Shown: piece by piece, positions 42,485-50,879 of the stretch
Layout of the letters: the number at the start of each line of letters is the position of its first letter
Numbering within the stretch: position 1 is the stretch's first letter
Source: Roseateles_B sp051857535
GTDB lineage: Bacteria > Pseudomonadota > Gammaproteobacteria > Burkholderiales > Burkholderiaceae_C
NCBI RefSeq assembly: GCF_051857535.1
Contig: NZ_JBPZGY010000001.1
Span: 186,001-250,000 of the forward strand
DNA: 64,000 bases
Direction of reading: 5' to 3'
The notes under the pieces: generated by a model
The model's input: only the letters and a program-made list of their open reading frames with translations
Database searches by the model: none
Told to the model about the DNA's origin: nothing
Program-made: the position numbers and the translations under genes

Positions 42485-42736
42485 GCGTATCATTTCGCCT
42501 CTTTCGCATGTCCGCGGCGCACTTTGCGCGCGTGTGCCGGGAGTTGCGGTAACCAGCATGAGACAAGGTCTAGGCTGCTTGCTGGTACATTGCCGGTCCT
42601 GCGTTGAGTGTGGCGGCAGGTGTTTTGGAGACTGGGTGCCTGCCGTTGGAGTGGGGAGCTCGAAAGAGCTTTCTGGTGTGGCGTCGCTGCGCGGCGCGTG
42701 TTGCAGAGTGTTACGAAGTCTTTTGAAGGAGCGCGC

Positions 42737-43378
42737 ATGAACTTTGCGCAGGAGAACAACAGTTCGTCTCGGCTGACGGGCTTCGGCGTCGTGGTTCTGA
42801 TCCACGTCCTGATGGCCTATGCCTTGGCGAGCGGGTTGGCGAAGAAGGTGGTCCAGGCCATCGCGCCGATCGAGACCAAGGTCATTGAAGAGGTGAAGAA
42901 GCCGCCGCCTCCGGTCGAGAAGGTGGTCCCGCCGCCTCCTGACATGAAGGCCCCGCCGCCCCCGTTCATTCCGCCTCCTGAAGTCCAGGTGACGGCTCCG
43001 GCCCCGGCCCCGACGATTTCGACACAGTCGCAAACGCCGCCGCCCAAGACGGATGTGCACCCGGCCCCGCCGCCTGCACCGGTCGCTGCTCCGGCTCCCG
43101 CGCCGCGCGTGGGTCCGAAGACGGCTGCCATGGTCTGCACCAAGATGGGCAAGCCGGAAGTGCCGTCGGTGAACTGGTCCGGTCGTGCTGAATTCAAGGC
43201 AACGGCAACCGTGAAGGCTGGCCGTGTGGTCAGCGTGGAACTCGCCGTGATCCGCGGTGCCAGCGATCGCAAGGCGCAACGCGCCATGCAGAATGCCATC
43301 TCGCAGGCACTGGCAGACACCTACGAATGCCCTGGCGATCACGTGTTCGAACAGGACTTCGTGTTCAACATCGAATGA
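42737..43378 (+). CDS. tonB: TonB-family energy transducer
   Basis: TonB links the proton motive force to outer-membrane receptors. The 213-residue protein has one N-terminal signal anchor (LTGFGVVVLIHVLMAYALAS). A periplasm-spanning proline-rich part follows (about residues 50-125: KKPPPPVEKVVPPPPDMK, PAPPPAPVAAPAPAPR), then a C-terminal TonB domain (RAEFKATATVKAGRVVSVEL; SQALADTYECPG). AAGGAG lies 7 bp before the ATG. It is the first gene of a tonB-exbB-exbD-exbD unit facing away from the receptor gene. Confidence 0.92.
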   Translation: MNFAQENNSSSRLTGFGVVVLIHVLMAYALASGLAKKVVQAIAPIETKVIEEVKKPPPPVEKVVPPPPDMKAPPPPFIPPPEVQVTAPAPAPTISTQSQTPPPKTDVHPAPPPAPVAAPAPAPRVGPKTAAMVCTKMGKPEVPSVNWSGRAEFKATATVKAGRVVSVELAVIRGASDRKAQRAMQNAISQALADTYECPGDHVFEQDFVFNIE

Positions 43379-43479
43379 TGAATCCGGGCCGTGCGCCCGG
43401 TTCTCGACACATGAGGGGCTGGCACCCGGCCCCGATTTCTCAACTGAACATCAGTTTTCTTTGCGTAGGAGTTGACTCC

Positions 43480-44313
43480 ATGATCTCTCGTATCTCCGCC
43501 TTGATCGCGGCAATCGCAGTTGCTGCGACCCTGGCCGTGTCGCCGATGGTTGCCCGCGCCCAGGACCAAAAGCCTGCCGAGCAAACCGCAGCTCCTGCTG
43601 AAGCCGCCGCTCCCGCTCCTGCCGCTGCTCCCGTGACTGAAAAGTCCACTGAAAACCCCTACAGCCTGGGCAATATCGTTGCACACGGCAATGTGGTCGA
43701 CCAGATGGTTCTGGCCATCCTGGCCGTGATGTCCATGGGTTCCTGGTACATCCTGTTCACCAAGCTGTGGGACACCGCCAAGCTGGCCAAGGAAGCCAAG
43801 GAAGCTCGTGCCACCTTCTTCAAGAAGGCCAGCCTGCAAGACGGCATCAAGACCCTGAGCGAGACCGGCGCCATGCGCTACATCGCCCAGAGCGCCGTGG
43901 AAGCCTCTGACCACCACGAAGGTGCCCTGACCGAGAACATCGATCACAACACCTGGGTGACCCTGAACGTCGAACGCGCCGTTGGTGAAGTCAATACCCG
44001 TCTGCAAGGCGGCCTGGGCTTCCTGGCTACCGTGGGCTCGACCTCTCCCTTCATCGGTCTGTTCGGTACCGTGTGGGGCATTCTGCAAGCGCTGACCCAG
44101 ATCGGCGTGGCTGGCCAGGCTTCGATCGACAAGGTGGCCGGCCCTGTGGGCGCCGCTCTGATCATGACCGCCATCGGTCTGGCTGTCGCTGTGCCGGCCG
44201 TGCTGGGCTACAACTGGCTGGTGAACCGCAACAAGGCTGTGATGGCCCAAGTGCGCGCCTTCGCCGCCGACCTGCATGGCGTCCTGATGGGCAGCCGTCA
44301 AGTCAAGCGCTAA
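43480..44313 (+). CDS. exbB: ExbB-like MotA/TolQ/ExbB proton channel protein with signal-peptide extension
   Basis: This 277-residue inner-membrane channel protein has an N-terminal signal-like segment (ALIAAIAVAATLAVSPMVARA) and an alanine/proline-rich linker before the three ExbB helices. Core motifs are VVDQMVLAILAVMSMGSWYI, GLGFLATVGSTSPFIGLFGT and AALIMTAIGLAVAVPAVLGY. The extended N-terminus is found in several ExbB/TolQ branches and distinguishes it from the second exbB of this window at 50.9 kb. TAGGAG precedes the ATG. Confidence 0.92.
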   Translation: MISRISALIAAIAVAATLAVSPMVARAQDQKPAEQTAAPAEAAAPAPAAAPVTEKSTENPYSLGNIVAHGNVVDQMVLAILAVMSMGSWYILFTKLWDTAKLAKEAKEARATFFKKASLQDGIKTLSETGAMRYIAQSAVEASDHHEGALTENIDHNTWVTLNVERAVGEVNTRLQGGLGFLATVGSTSPFIGLFGTVWGILQALTQIGVAGQASIDKVAGPVGAALIMTAIGLAVAVPAVLGYNWLVNRNKAVMAQVRAFAADLHGVLMGSRQVKR

Positions 44314-44337
44314 TCCAATTCATCCCGGAGTTCCATC

Positions 44338-44766
44338 ATGGGAATGAACGTCGGATCCTCCTCCGGCGATGATGAAGTGGTCTCGACCATCAACACCACG
44401 CCCCTCGTGGACGTGATGTTGGTGCTCTTGATCATCTTTCTGATCACCGTTCCGGTGGTGACGCAGTCGGTCAACCTTTCCTTGCCCAAGGAAACGAACC
44501 TGGTTCGCGTTACCAAGCCGGAGAATATCGAAATCGCGGTCACCAAAGATGGCGACATCTATTGGGCCACCGCCAACGTGCCCGACACGGACGCGCTGTT
44601 CGAACGCCTGAAGAAGGTGGCCGTGCTGAATCCTCAGCCTGAGGTGCACATTCGTGGCGATGAAAAAGCGCGCTACGAGTCCGTCGGTAAGGTGATCTAC
44701 ACCTGCCAGCGTGCCGGCATCCTGAAGATCAGCTTCATCACCGAGCCGCCTGCGCGCGGTGGTTGA
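44338..44766 (+). CDS. exbD: ExbD-like biopolymer transport protein 1
   Basis: This 142-residue single-pass protein shows VSTINTTPLVDVMLVLLIIF with the membrane Asp needed for proton use, followed by a periplasmic domain. It is one of two consecutive ExbD copies; both begin MGMNVGSSS, so they arose by duplication. The stop lies 14 bp before the second copy. Confidence 0.92.
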   Translation: MGMNVGSSSGDDEVVSTINTTPLVDVMLVLLIIFLITVPVVTQSVNLSLPKETNLVRVTKPENIEIAVTKDGDIYWATANVPDTDALFERLKKVAVLNPQPEVHIRGDEKARYESVGKVIYTCQRAGILKISFITEPPARGG

Positions 44767-44780
44767 GGCAGGAGCACAGC

Positions 44781-45215
44781 ATGGGAATGAATGTTGGTAG
44801 TTCGTCCAGTGGGGACGAAGCCGATGTGATGATGGATGTCAACACCACGCCGCTGATTGACGTGATGTTGGTGCTGCTGGTGATGCTGATCATCACCATC
44901 CCCATCCAGTTGCACTCGGTGAACATGAACATGCCGAACAACTCCAGCCCGCCGGTGAATCCGGTGGAACCGGTGGTTGTCGAGATCTTCGTGGACTTCG
45001 ACGGTACGGTGTTGTGGAACGGCGAGCAGGTCGACAAGAACCAGCTGGAGGCTCGTTTGATCGAGGCCGCCAAGCCGGGGCCGAACCAGCCTGAAGTTCA
45101 TATCAAGCCGAACAAGCTGGTGGACTATGGTCGTGTGGCCATGGTGCTGGCAGCCGCTCAACGCCTCGGTGTGACCAAGATGGGCATCGTCGGCAACGAG
45201 CAGTTCGTCAAGTAA
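44781..45215 (+). CDS. exbD: ExbD-like biopolymer transport protein 2
   Basis: This 144-residue second ExbD shows VNTTPLIDVMLVLLVMLI with the conserved Asp. The periplasmic part differs clearly from copy 1 (NNSSPPVNPVEPVVVEIFVD), so the two probably form a hetero-oligomer or serve different partners. AGGAG precedes ATG 44781; an in-frame TTG 18 bp upstream was rejected. Confidence 0.92.
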   Translation: MGMNVGSSSSGDEADVMMDVNTTPLIDVMLVLLVMLIITIPIQLHSVNMNMPNNSSPPVNPVEPVVVEIFVDFDGTVLWNGEQVDKNQLEARLIEAAKPGPNQPEVHIKPNKLVDYGRVAMVLAAAQRLGVTKMGIVGNEQFVK

Positions 45216-45285
45216 AACTTGCGTAGACTTCATGGACGCGCTGTCCGCAAGGGCCGCGCGTCTTTTCACGTCAGGAGATGAAACA

Positions 45286-46539
45286 ATGAAAATCAAGGCA
45301 CTGGCCACGGCCGCCGTCGGCGCCATGGCACTGGTTCTGGGTGCCGGCCCCCAGGGAGAGATCGGTTTCTCGCAAGCGAGCGCGCAGTCCGAAGGTGTTC
45401 GTCCCGAGATTGGCAAGCACCTGAAGGACGCTGGTGCGCTGATCAAGGCCGGCAAGTACAAGGAAGCGCTGGCCAAGGTGAAGGATGCCGAAGGTGTCTC
45501 GGGCCGTACCGCCAACGAGAACTACCAGCTGGAATACATGCGCGTGGCCGCTGCCTCGGGCGCCTCGGACACCGACTCCATGGTCAAGGGCTTCGAGGCC
45601 CTGAAGGCCAGCGGCAAACTCGGCGCCCAGGACCAACTGCGCATGATCGAATCGATCGCCGGCACCTATCTGCGCAACCGCGACCACGCCAAGGCGCTGA
45701 CCTGGGCGCAGCGCTACTTCAAGGAAGGCGGCAATAGTGCCACCATGAAGGAAGTGCTGTCGCAGGCGCAGTACCTGTCTGGTGACATGGTCTCCATCAT
45801 CAAGGAGACCAGCGAGGAAGTCGCGGCCGACGAGAAGGCTGGCCGCACGCCCTCCCAGAACAAGCTGAACCTGCTGCTGAACGCTGCCATGAAGGCCAAG
45901 GACAGCGCTACCGAGGCTTCGGCCCTGGAGAAGCTGCTGACCTACTACCCTCGCAAGGAACTGTGGGCAGACGTTCTGAGTCGTGTGCAGCAGAAACCCA
46001 GCTTCTCGGACCGCTTCTCTCTGGACATCTATCGCCTGAAGCTTGCTACCGGCAATTTCAAGGATGCCAACGACTACATGGAGTCCGCCCAGCTGGCTGT
46101 GCAGGCAGGCTTCCCTGATGAAGGCAAGCAGATCGTCGACAAGGGCTTCGCGGCTGGCGCTTTGGGTCAGGGCAATGACGGTGCTCGCCACAAGCGTCTG
46201 CAGGACCTGATCGTCAAGAAGGTGGCAGAAGCCAAGGCTGCAGCACCGGCCGCCGAGAAGGACGCTCAGGACGCCAAGGACGGCAACGCCCTGGTGACCC
46301 TGGGTCTGGCCTATGCCTTCCGTGGTGAGGCCGCCAAGGGTGTCAAGCTGATCGAGCAGGGCATTGCCAAGGGTGGCCTGAAGCGTCCCGAAGACGCCAA
46401 GCTGTACCAAGGCATGGCCTACTTCCAGGGCGGCGAACTGCCCAAGGCGCAGGCCGCCTGGCGCTCTGTCAAGGGCACGGATGGCGTGCAGGATATGGCC
46501 CGCCTGTGGAGCGTCTACGCTCGCAGCGCCAAGCGCTGA
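45286..46539 (+). CDS. Periplasmic TPR-like protein of the TonB locus
   Basis: This 417-residue exported protein has a signal peptide (ATAAVGAMALVLGAG...ASAQSE) followed by helical repeats: IGKHLKDAGALIKAGKYKEAL, ENYQLEYMRVAAASG, AQRYFKEGGNSATMKEVLSQ and, at the end, LVTLGLAYAFRGEAAKGVKL and LYQGMAYFQGGELPKAQAAW. These are TPR-like. CAGGAG lies 8 bp before the ATG. It lies 70 bp after exbD2 and probably belongs to the TonB operon. Some TonB systems, such as Vibrio TonB2, include a TPR partner; an equivalent role is inference. Confidence 0.82.
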   Translation: MKIKALATAAVGAMALVLGAGPQGEIGFSQASAQSEGVRPEIGKHLKDAGALIKAGKYKEALAKVKDAEGVSGRTANENYQLEYMRVAAASGASDTDSMVKGFEALKASGKLGAQDQLRMIESIAGTYLRNRDHAKALTWAQRYFKEGGNSATMKEVLSQAQYLSGDMVSIIKETSEEVAADEKAGRTPSQNKLNLLLNAAMKAKDSATEASALEKLLTYYPRKELWADVLSRVQQKPSFSDRFSLDIYRLKLATGNFKDANDYMESAQLAVQAGFPDEGKQIVDKGFAAGALGQGNDGARHKRLQDLIVKKVAEAKAAAPAAEKDAQDAKDGNALVTLGLAYAFRGEAAKGVKLIEQGIAKGGLKRPEDAKLYQGMAYFQGGELPKAQAAWRSVKGTDGVQDMARLWSVYARSAKR

Positions 46540-46565
46540 TTCCTGGGGGTCATGCCCCAAGCGGA

Positions 46566-46591
46566 AAGCGGCCCCGAGAGGCCGCTTTTTT
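46566..46591 (+). terminator. Intrinsic terminator of the TonB operon
   Basis: AAGCGGCC pairs with GGCCGCTT (6-nt loop), followed by a T-run, 27 bp after the TPR-like gene. Confidence 0.85.
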
Positions 46592-46676
46592 CATGCCTGC
46601 CCCGATCAGTGGCCCGTGCAGGCCTGAGAGCGGGGCTGCCGGCCTGCGGGATGGGCGCAGCCGGCAACGCTGAGGC

Positions 46677-47435
46677 TCAGCGAGGAGCCAGGCGGATGGC
46701 GCCGTCCAGGCGGATCACCTCGCCATTGAGCATGTCGTTGGTGATGATCTGGTGCACAAGCTTGGCATAGTCTTCCGGACGGCCAAGGCGCGAAGGGAAG
46801 GGCACGCTGGCTGCCAGCGCGTCCTGCACCTCCTGAGGCATGCCAAAGAGCATCGGCGTGCCGAAGATGCCAGGGGCGATGGTCATGTTGCGGATGCCGT
46901 TGCGAGCCAGGTCGCGGGCGATGGGCAGGGTCATGCCCACAACGCCACCCTTGGACGCGGCATAGGCCGCCTGGCCGATCTGGCCGTCGTAGGCCGCCAC
47001 GGAGGCGGTGGAGATCATCACACCGCGCTCGCCGGTCGCTTCCGGCTCGTTCTTGCACATGGCTTCCGAGGCCAGGCGGATCATGTTGAAGCTGCCCACC
47101 AGGTTCACGTTGATGACCTTCTGGAACAGCGACAGTGCATGGGCGCCGTCCTTGCCGACCGTCTTGGCTGCGGGGGCGATGCCGGCGCAGTTCACCAGGC
47201 CCATCAGCTTGCCCAGGCTCAGGGCCTTGGCCACGATGGCCTGCGCATCGGCTTCCTGGCTGACGTCAGCCTTCACAAAGGCGCCGCCCAACTCGGCCGC
47301 CAGGGCTTCGCCCTTTTCGACGTTCAGGTCAGCGATCACGACCTTGCCGCCTTCACGGGCCAGCATGCGGGCCGTGCCTTCACCGAGGCCAGACGCGCCG
47401 CCGGTGACGATAAAAACCTTGTTTGCGATGTCCAT
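46677..47435 (-). CDS. SDR-family 3-hydroxyacyl-CoA dehydrogenase (type II / 2-methyl-3-hydroxybutyryl-CoA type)
   Basis: This 252-residue SDR resembles HSD17B10/IvdG. It has cofactor motif TGGASGLGEGTARML, NCAGIAPAAKTVGK, active site AAYAASKGGVVG and PGIFGTPMLFGMPQEVQDAL, the latter diagnostic for the type II hydroxyacyl-CoA dehydrogenase branch. The usual reaction is NAD-dependent oxidation of 2-methyl-3-hydroxybutyryl-CoA in isoleucine breakdown or of short 3-hydroxyacyl-CoAs. AGGAG precedes ATG 47435. A LiuR-like palindrome lies directly upstream, which supports the branched-chain amino acid assignment. Confidence 0.88.
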   Translation of the reverse strand: MDIANKVFIVTGGASGLGEGTARMLAREGGKVVIADLNVEKGEALAAELGGAFVKADVSQEADAQAIVAKALSLGKLMGLVNCAGIAPAAKTVGKDGAHALSLFQKVINVNLVGSFNMIRLASEAMCKNEPEATGERGVMISTASVAAYDGQIGQAAYAASKGGVVGMTLPIARDLARNGIRNMTIAPGIFGTPMLFGMPQEVQDALAASVPFPSRLGRPEDYAKLVHQIITNDMLNGEVIRLDGAIRLAPR

Positions 47436-47456
47436 GCTTGTTGTCTCCTGAACAAC

Positions 47457-47476
47457 TGACGTTAACGTAAACGTCA
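47457..47476 (-). promoter_or_regulatory. LiuR-like operator
   Basis: TGACGTT and AACGTCA form perfect arms around AACGTA, with ACGT repeated three times. It lies 22-41 bp upstream of the SDR start. The sequence resembles sites known for LiuR, the MerR-family regulator of branched-chain amino acid catabolism in proteobacteria. The match to LiuR is from memory of the consensus. Confidence 0.6.
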
Positions 47477-47487
47477 ATTCTCCCGCA

Positions 47488-47513
47488 AAAGAAAAGCCGC
47501 TGAACAGCGGCTT
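47488..47513 (-). terminator. Intrinsic terminator of adk
   Basis: On the minus strand AAGCCGCTG pairs with CAGCGGCTT, followed by TTCTTTT, 23 bp beyond the adk stop. Confidence 0.8.
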
Positions 47514-47535
47514 GGTGGGATTTTTGTGAGCTCGC

Positions 47536-48192
47536 TCAGGCCGACAGGGCGGCCATGGCACGGGTGGTGATCTCGTCCACAGAGCCCATGCCTTCGATGC
47601 GGCGGTACTTGGGGGCCTGGGCATCGCCTTGGGCGGCCCAGCTCGAGTAGTAGTCCACCAGGGGGCGGGTCTGGGAGGCGTAAACCTCCAGGCGCTTCTT
47701 GACGGTCTCTTCCTGGTCATCGTCGCGCTGGATCAGCTCTTCGCCGGTCACGTCATCCTTGCCCTCGGTCTTGGGAGGATTGAACTTGACGTGGTAGGTG
47801 CGGCCGGAGGCCACATGCACGCGACGACCGCTCATGCGCTCGATGATGGCCTCGAAGGGCACATCGATTTCCAGCACGTAGTCCAGCTTCACGCCAGCCG
47901 CCTTCATGGCGTCGGCCTGGGGGATGGTGCGGGGGAAACCGTCGAAGAGGAAGCCCTTGGCGCAGTCGGGCTGGGCAATGCGCTCCTTCACGAGGCCAAT
48001 GATGATGTCATCGCTGACCAGGCCGCCGGCATCCATGACCTTCTTGGCAGCCAGGCCCATCTCGGTGCCTGCCTTGATGGCGGCGCGCAGCATGTCCCCG
48101 GTGGAGATTTGCGGGATGCCGAATTTCTGACAGATGAAGGCGGCTTGGGTGCCTTTGCCAGCGCCAGGGGCGCCGAGAAGAATCAGTCGCAT
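47536..48192 (-). CDS. adk: Adenylate kinase
   Basis: Adk equilibrates ATP + AMP with 2 ADP in the cytoplasm. The 218-residue protein shows P-loop GAPGAGKGTQ (residues 7-16), STGDMLRAA, GFLFDGFPRTIPQA and a LID segment with RRVHVASGRTYHVKFNPPK. The LID lacks the four zinc cysteines, as in most Gram-negative forms. ATG 48192 gives the canonical MRLILLG start. It is the last gene of the exbB-exbD-lpxK-trm112-kdsB-adk run, separated from kdsB by 214 bp. Confidence 0.97.
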   Translation of the reverse strand: MRLILLGAPGAGKGTQAAFICQKFGIPQISTGDMLRAAIKAGTEMGLAAKKVMDAGGLVSDDIIIGLVKERIAQPDCAKGFLFDGFPRTIPQADAMKAAGVKLDYVLEIDVPFEAIIERMSGRRVHVASGRTYHVKFNPPKTEGKDDVTGEELIQRDDDQEETVKKRLEVYASQTRPLVDYYSSWAAQGDAQAPKYRRIEGMGSVDEITTRAMAALSA

Positions 48193-48406
48193 GGGGGTCC
48201 TCAATACTCAAGGGGGCGCACCTGCCCGGTGCTCCGACAAACTGCCGGGGAGAATATCACGCGCCAGCCTTCGCCTGGCTGACGTGTTCCCAGCTGTTCA
48301 TGCGGTGTAACCCGAGGTTTCAGGCAAGTCTCTGTTGCGAATTGACGGTGTACTGCCCCGTCCTGCCATGCGGGCCCGTTTTCGGCGTCCGCCCGCCGAG
48401 ATCGGC

Positions 48407-49171
48407 TCAGGCTGCAGCGCCGTTCGCCACCAGCTGCCGTACGCGCGCCAGGTCCTCAGGGGTGTCCACGCCGGGGCCGGGGCGGGAGTCGCTGACATGG
48501 ACGGCGATCCGCTCGCCGTGCCACAGCACGCGCAGCTGCTCCAGGGCCTCGATCTGTTCCAGAGGGCTTTGCGGCAGCTTCGGAAAGCGGCGCAGGAAGC
48601 CGGCCCGGTAGCCATAGAGGCCCACATGGCGCAGCACGGCGCCAGGGTGCGGCGTTGCCGTGCCTGAAGGCGCGTCGCGCCACCAGGGAATGGGAGCGCG
48701 GGAGAAATAGAGGGCGTGCCCCGCGGCGTCGCAGACCAGCTTCACCACATTGGGGTTGGCGAACTCCTCGGCGCTGTCGATGGTATGTGCCACGGTGCTC
48801 ATGGCGCAGTGCGGGCGGCTCAGCAGCAGCTCTGCGCAGGCGCGGATCATGTCGGGCGCGATGAGGGGCTCGTCACCCTGCACGTTCAGCACCACGGCGT
48901 CATCGCCCAGGCCCAACTGCTCGACGGCCTCGGCCAGTCGATCGCTGCCGCTGGGGTGGTCGGCCCGCGTGAGCAGGGCGCGGACGCCATGGGCTTCGCA
49001 GGCCGAGATCACCTCGGGCGCATCGGTCGCCACCACCACCTGGGCAGCGCCCGCCAGCGCAGCCTGCCGGGCCACGCGCACGATCATGGGCAGGCCAGCG
49101 ATGTCCGCCAGCGGCTTGTTCGGCAAGCGCGTGGAGGCCAGGCGTGCCGGGATGACGATGTGGAAGCTCAT
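48407..49171 (-). CDS. kdsB: 3-deoxy-manno-octulosonate cytidylyltransferase
   Basis: KdsB activates Kdo to CMP-Kdo for lipopolysaccharide core synthesis. The 254-residue protein begins MSFHIVIPARLASTRLPNKP and contains VVATDAPEV, LNVQGDEPLI and YFSRAPIPWWRD, all typical. ATG 49171 overlaps the stop of the Trm112 gene. lpxK upstream serves the same lipid A pathway. Confidence 0.96.
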   Translation of the reverse strand: MSFHIVIPARLASTRLPNKPLADIAGLPMIVRVARQAALAGAAQVVVATDAPEVISACEAHGVRALLTRADHPSGSDRLAEAVEQLGLGDDAVVLNVQGDEPLIAPDMIRACAELLLSRPHCAMSTVAHTIDSAEEFANPNVVKLVCDAAGHALYFSRAPIPWWRDAPSGTATPHPGAVLRHVGLYGYRAGFLRRFPKLPQSPLEQIEALEQLRVLWHGERIAVHVSDSRPGPGVDTPEDLARVRQLVANGAAA

Positions 49172-49377
49172 GCCGGCTCGGAGGAGGCGCTGCCGGCTGC
49201 CGGAGGGGTGTCCAGGGAGCGGGCCTCGTTCTCCAGCATCACTGGAATGCCGTCCCGGATGGGGAATGCCAGCCGGTCGGCGTGACAGACCAGCTCGCGG
49301 CGGCTGTCCTCCCGCACGTGTTCCAAGGGGCCCTTGCAGATCGGGCAGACCAGCATTTCCAGCAGTCGCGTGTCCAT
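49168..49377 (-). CDS. Trm112-family (UPF0434) zinc-ribbon protein
   Basis: This 69-residue protein begins MDTRLLEMLVCPICKGPL and has RLAFPIRDGIPVML, the Trm112/YcaR signature. In bacteria it is found between lpxK and kdsB, as here, and its role is not settled. Only the first CPxC pair is evident; the second pair of a complete zinc ribbon is not. Overlaps kdsB by 4 bp and starts 2 bp after lpxK. Confidence 0.9.
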   Translation of the reverse strand: MDTRLLEMLVCPICKGPLEHVREDSRRELVCHADRLAFPIRDGIPVMLENEARSLDTPPAAGSASSEPA

Positions 49378-49379
49378 GT

Positions 49380-50411
49380 TCAGCGGAGCAGTGCCTGCAC
49401 GCGTTCGCACAGGGCCTGCTCGAAAGCAATCTCGGGCCTGAAGTCTAGCGCCACCACCCAGACCTGGGTGCGGCCCACGCGCGCGGGGGGCAATTTGACG
49501 GCGTCCTTTTCCGTCAGCAGCACTTCTGTGCAGTCCGCAGGCCAGGGCAGGGCTGAGAAGTCGTGGTGGTCGCGCAGCGGCAGGGGGCGGATGTCCAGGC
49601 CCTGCGCGACCAACATGTCGAAGAAGGCCTGGGGGCGGGCGAGGCCGGCCGCAGCCAGTACTGGGCGGCCGCGCAGGGACTGCAGGGCCTCGGAGCTGGC
49701 CGGCTGGCCCTGCCACCAGTCCTCCAGACGTACGGCGCCTGCCAGTTGGCGCAGGCCCACGAATCCCGGCAGAGGCGTGCTGGGCTTGCCGGCGCTGTAG
49801 AGCAGCAGCGTGTCCTCGCGGCTGCCGGGCGGTGCGGGCAAGGGCCCGGTCTGGCGCAGCGGTCCGGCGGGCAGCAGGCGGCCATTGGCAAGGCCGCGAT
49901 CGTCGACCACCACAATGCTCAGCTGCCGGGGCAGCCGCCAGTGCTGCAGGCCGTCATCGGCCACGATGAGGTCCAGGGCCGGGTGAGCGGACAGCAGGGC
50001 CCGCGCGGCCGCGATCCGGTCGCGTCCCACGGCCACCGGGCACCGGCTGCGCAGGTGGATCAGCAGGGGTTCGTCTCCCACCTCGCTGGCCGTGCTGCTG
50101 GCTTGGACGAGCAGCGTCTGGCCGTCGTCACGACGTCCGTAGCCGCGCGACACCACGCCCGCACGCCAGCCATGTCTGCCCAGGATTTCCAGCACGGCGA
50201 GCGTGGCCGGTGTCTTGCCCGCGCCGCCGACGATCCAGTTGCCGACGACGATGACAGGGCGGGGCAGCGGCGTGCTCTTCTTCAGCCCTGTGCGATAGGC
50301 CCAGACACGCAGGCGCAAGAGGGCCGCATGCAGGACGCCCAGGGGACGCAGGGCCTGCGCCAGCGCATCATCGCTTGCCCATGCGCGCTGCAGGCGCTCC
50401 TGCCAGCTCAT
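49380..50411 (-). CDS. lpxK: Tetraacyldisaccharide 4'-kinase
   Basis: LpxK phosphorylates the lipid A disaccharide at the inner membrane. The 343-residue protein has the hydrophobic N-terminal helix (LGVLHAALLRLRVWAYRTG), P-loop-like GNWIVGGAGKTP, VVSRGYGRR and the DDGLQHWRL motif with catalytic Asp. The length is usual. It lies downstream of exbD (36 bp) in the conserved minus-strand run. Confidence 0.95.
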   Translation of the reverse strand: MSWQERLQRAWASDDALAQALRPLGVLHAALLRLRVWAYRTGLKKSTPLPRPVIVVGNWIVGGAGKTPATLAVLEILGRHGWRAGVVSRGYGRRDDGQTLLVQASSTASEVGDEPLLIHLRSRCPVAVGRDRIAAARALLSAHPALDLIVADDGLQHWRLPRQLSIVVVDDRGLANGRLLPAGPLRQTGPLPAPPGSREDTLLLYSAGKPSTPLPGFVGLRQLAGAVRLEDWWQGQPASSEALQSLRGRPVLAAAGLARPQAFFDMLVAQGLDIRPLPLRDHHDFSALPWPADCTEVLLTEKDAVKLPPARVGRTQVWVVALDFRPEIAFEQALCERVQALLR

Positions 50412-50447
50412 GTCGGGCCTGGCGCGATCACGGCAGTCATCGAGGGC

Positions 50448-50879
50448 TCAGGGGCTCGTCGGGCCCTGGGCGGCAAAGGTCAGGCGGGCCAGGCCCACGC
50501 GCCGGGCGGCATCCATCACGTTCATGACCGACTGGTGGGCCGCGGCGGCGTCGGCGGACACGGTGATGGTGGTCTCGGGGTCCACACCATTGCTGCCCTG
50601 CGCGGCTTGCGCAAGGGCCGCCGCAAGCATCTCGACCGAACGGCCTTCGACCACCTGGCGGTTGATGGCGTAGTGGCCATCCGCGGAGACCGCCACGATG
50701 ATCTCCTTGGGCCTGTCCTTTAGCTGGTCGGCGCTGGCCGTGGGCAGGGTGATCTGCAACTCCGTGAACTTCGAGTAGCTGGTGGACAGCATCAGGAAGA
50801 TCAGGATCACCAGCAGCACGTCGATGAAGGGGATCAGGTTGATCTCAGGCTCCTCGCCCTGACGCTGACGGAACTTCAT
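50448..50879 (-). CDS. exbD: ExbD/TolR-family protein of the lpxK operon
   Basis: This 143-residue single-pass protein begins MKFRQRQGEEPEINLIPFID and continues VLLVILIFLMLSTSYSKF, with the membrane Asp in LIPFIDVLL. It pairs with the upstream MotA/TolQ/ExbB gene by 4-bp overlap. This exbBD pair is clearly different from the TonB-locus genes at 43.5-45.2 kb and is the one conserved before lpxK in Burkholderiales. Confidence 0.92.
   Translation of the reverse strand: MKFRQRQGEEPEINLIPFIDVLLVILIFLMLSTSYSKFTELQITLPTASADQLKDRPKEIIVAVSADGHYAINRQVVEGRSVEMLAAALAQAAQGSNGVDPETTITVSADAAAAHQSVMNVMDAARRVGLARLTFAAQGPTSP

Larger units (their letters stand above)
42032..42736. other. Divergent regulatory region between TonB receptor and tonB
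   Basis: About 700 bp without a convincing gene. Besides the receptor leader hairpin it holds a 14-bp perfect palindrome at 42418-42431 and a 12-bp perfect palindrome at 42473-42484. The stretch is more AT-rich than the neighbours. No Fur-box consensus was seen. Confidence 0.6.
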
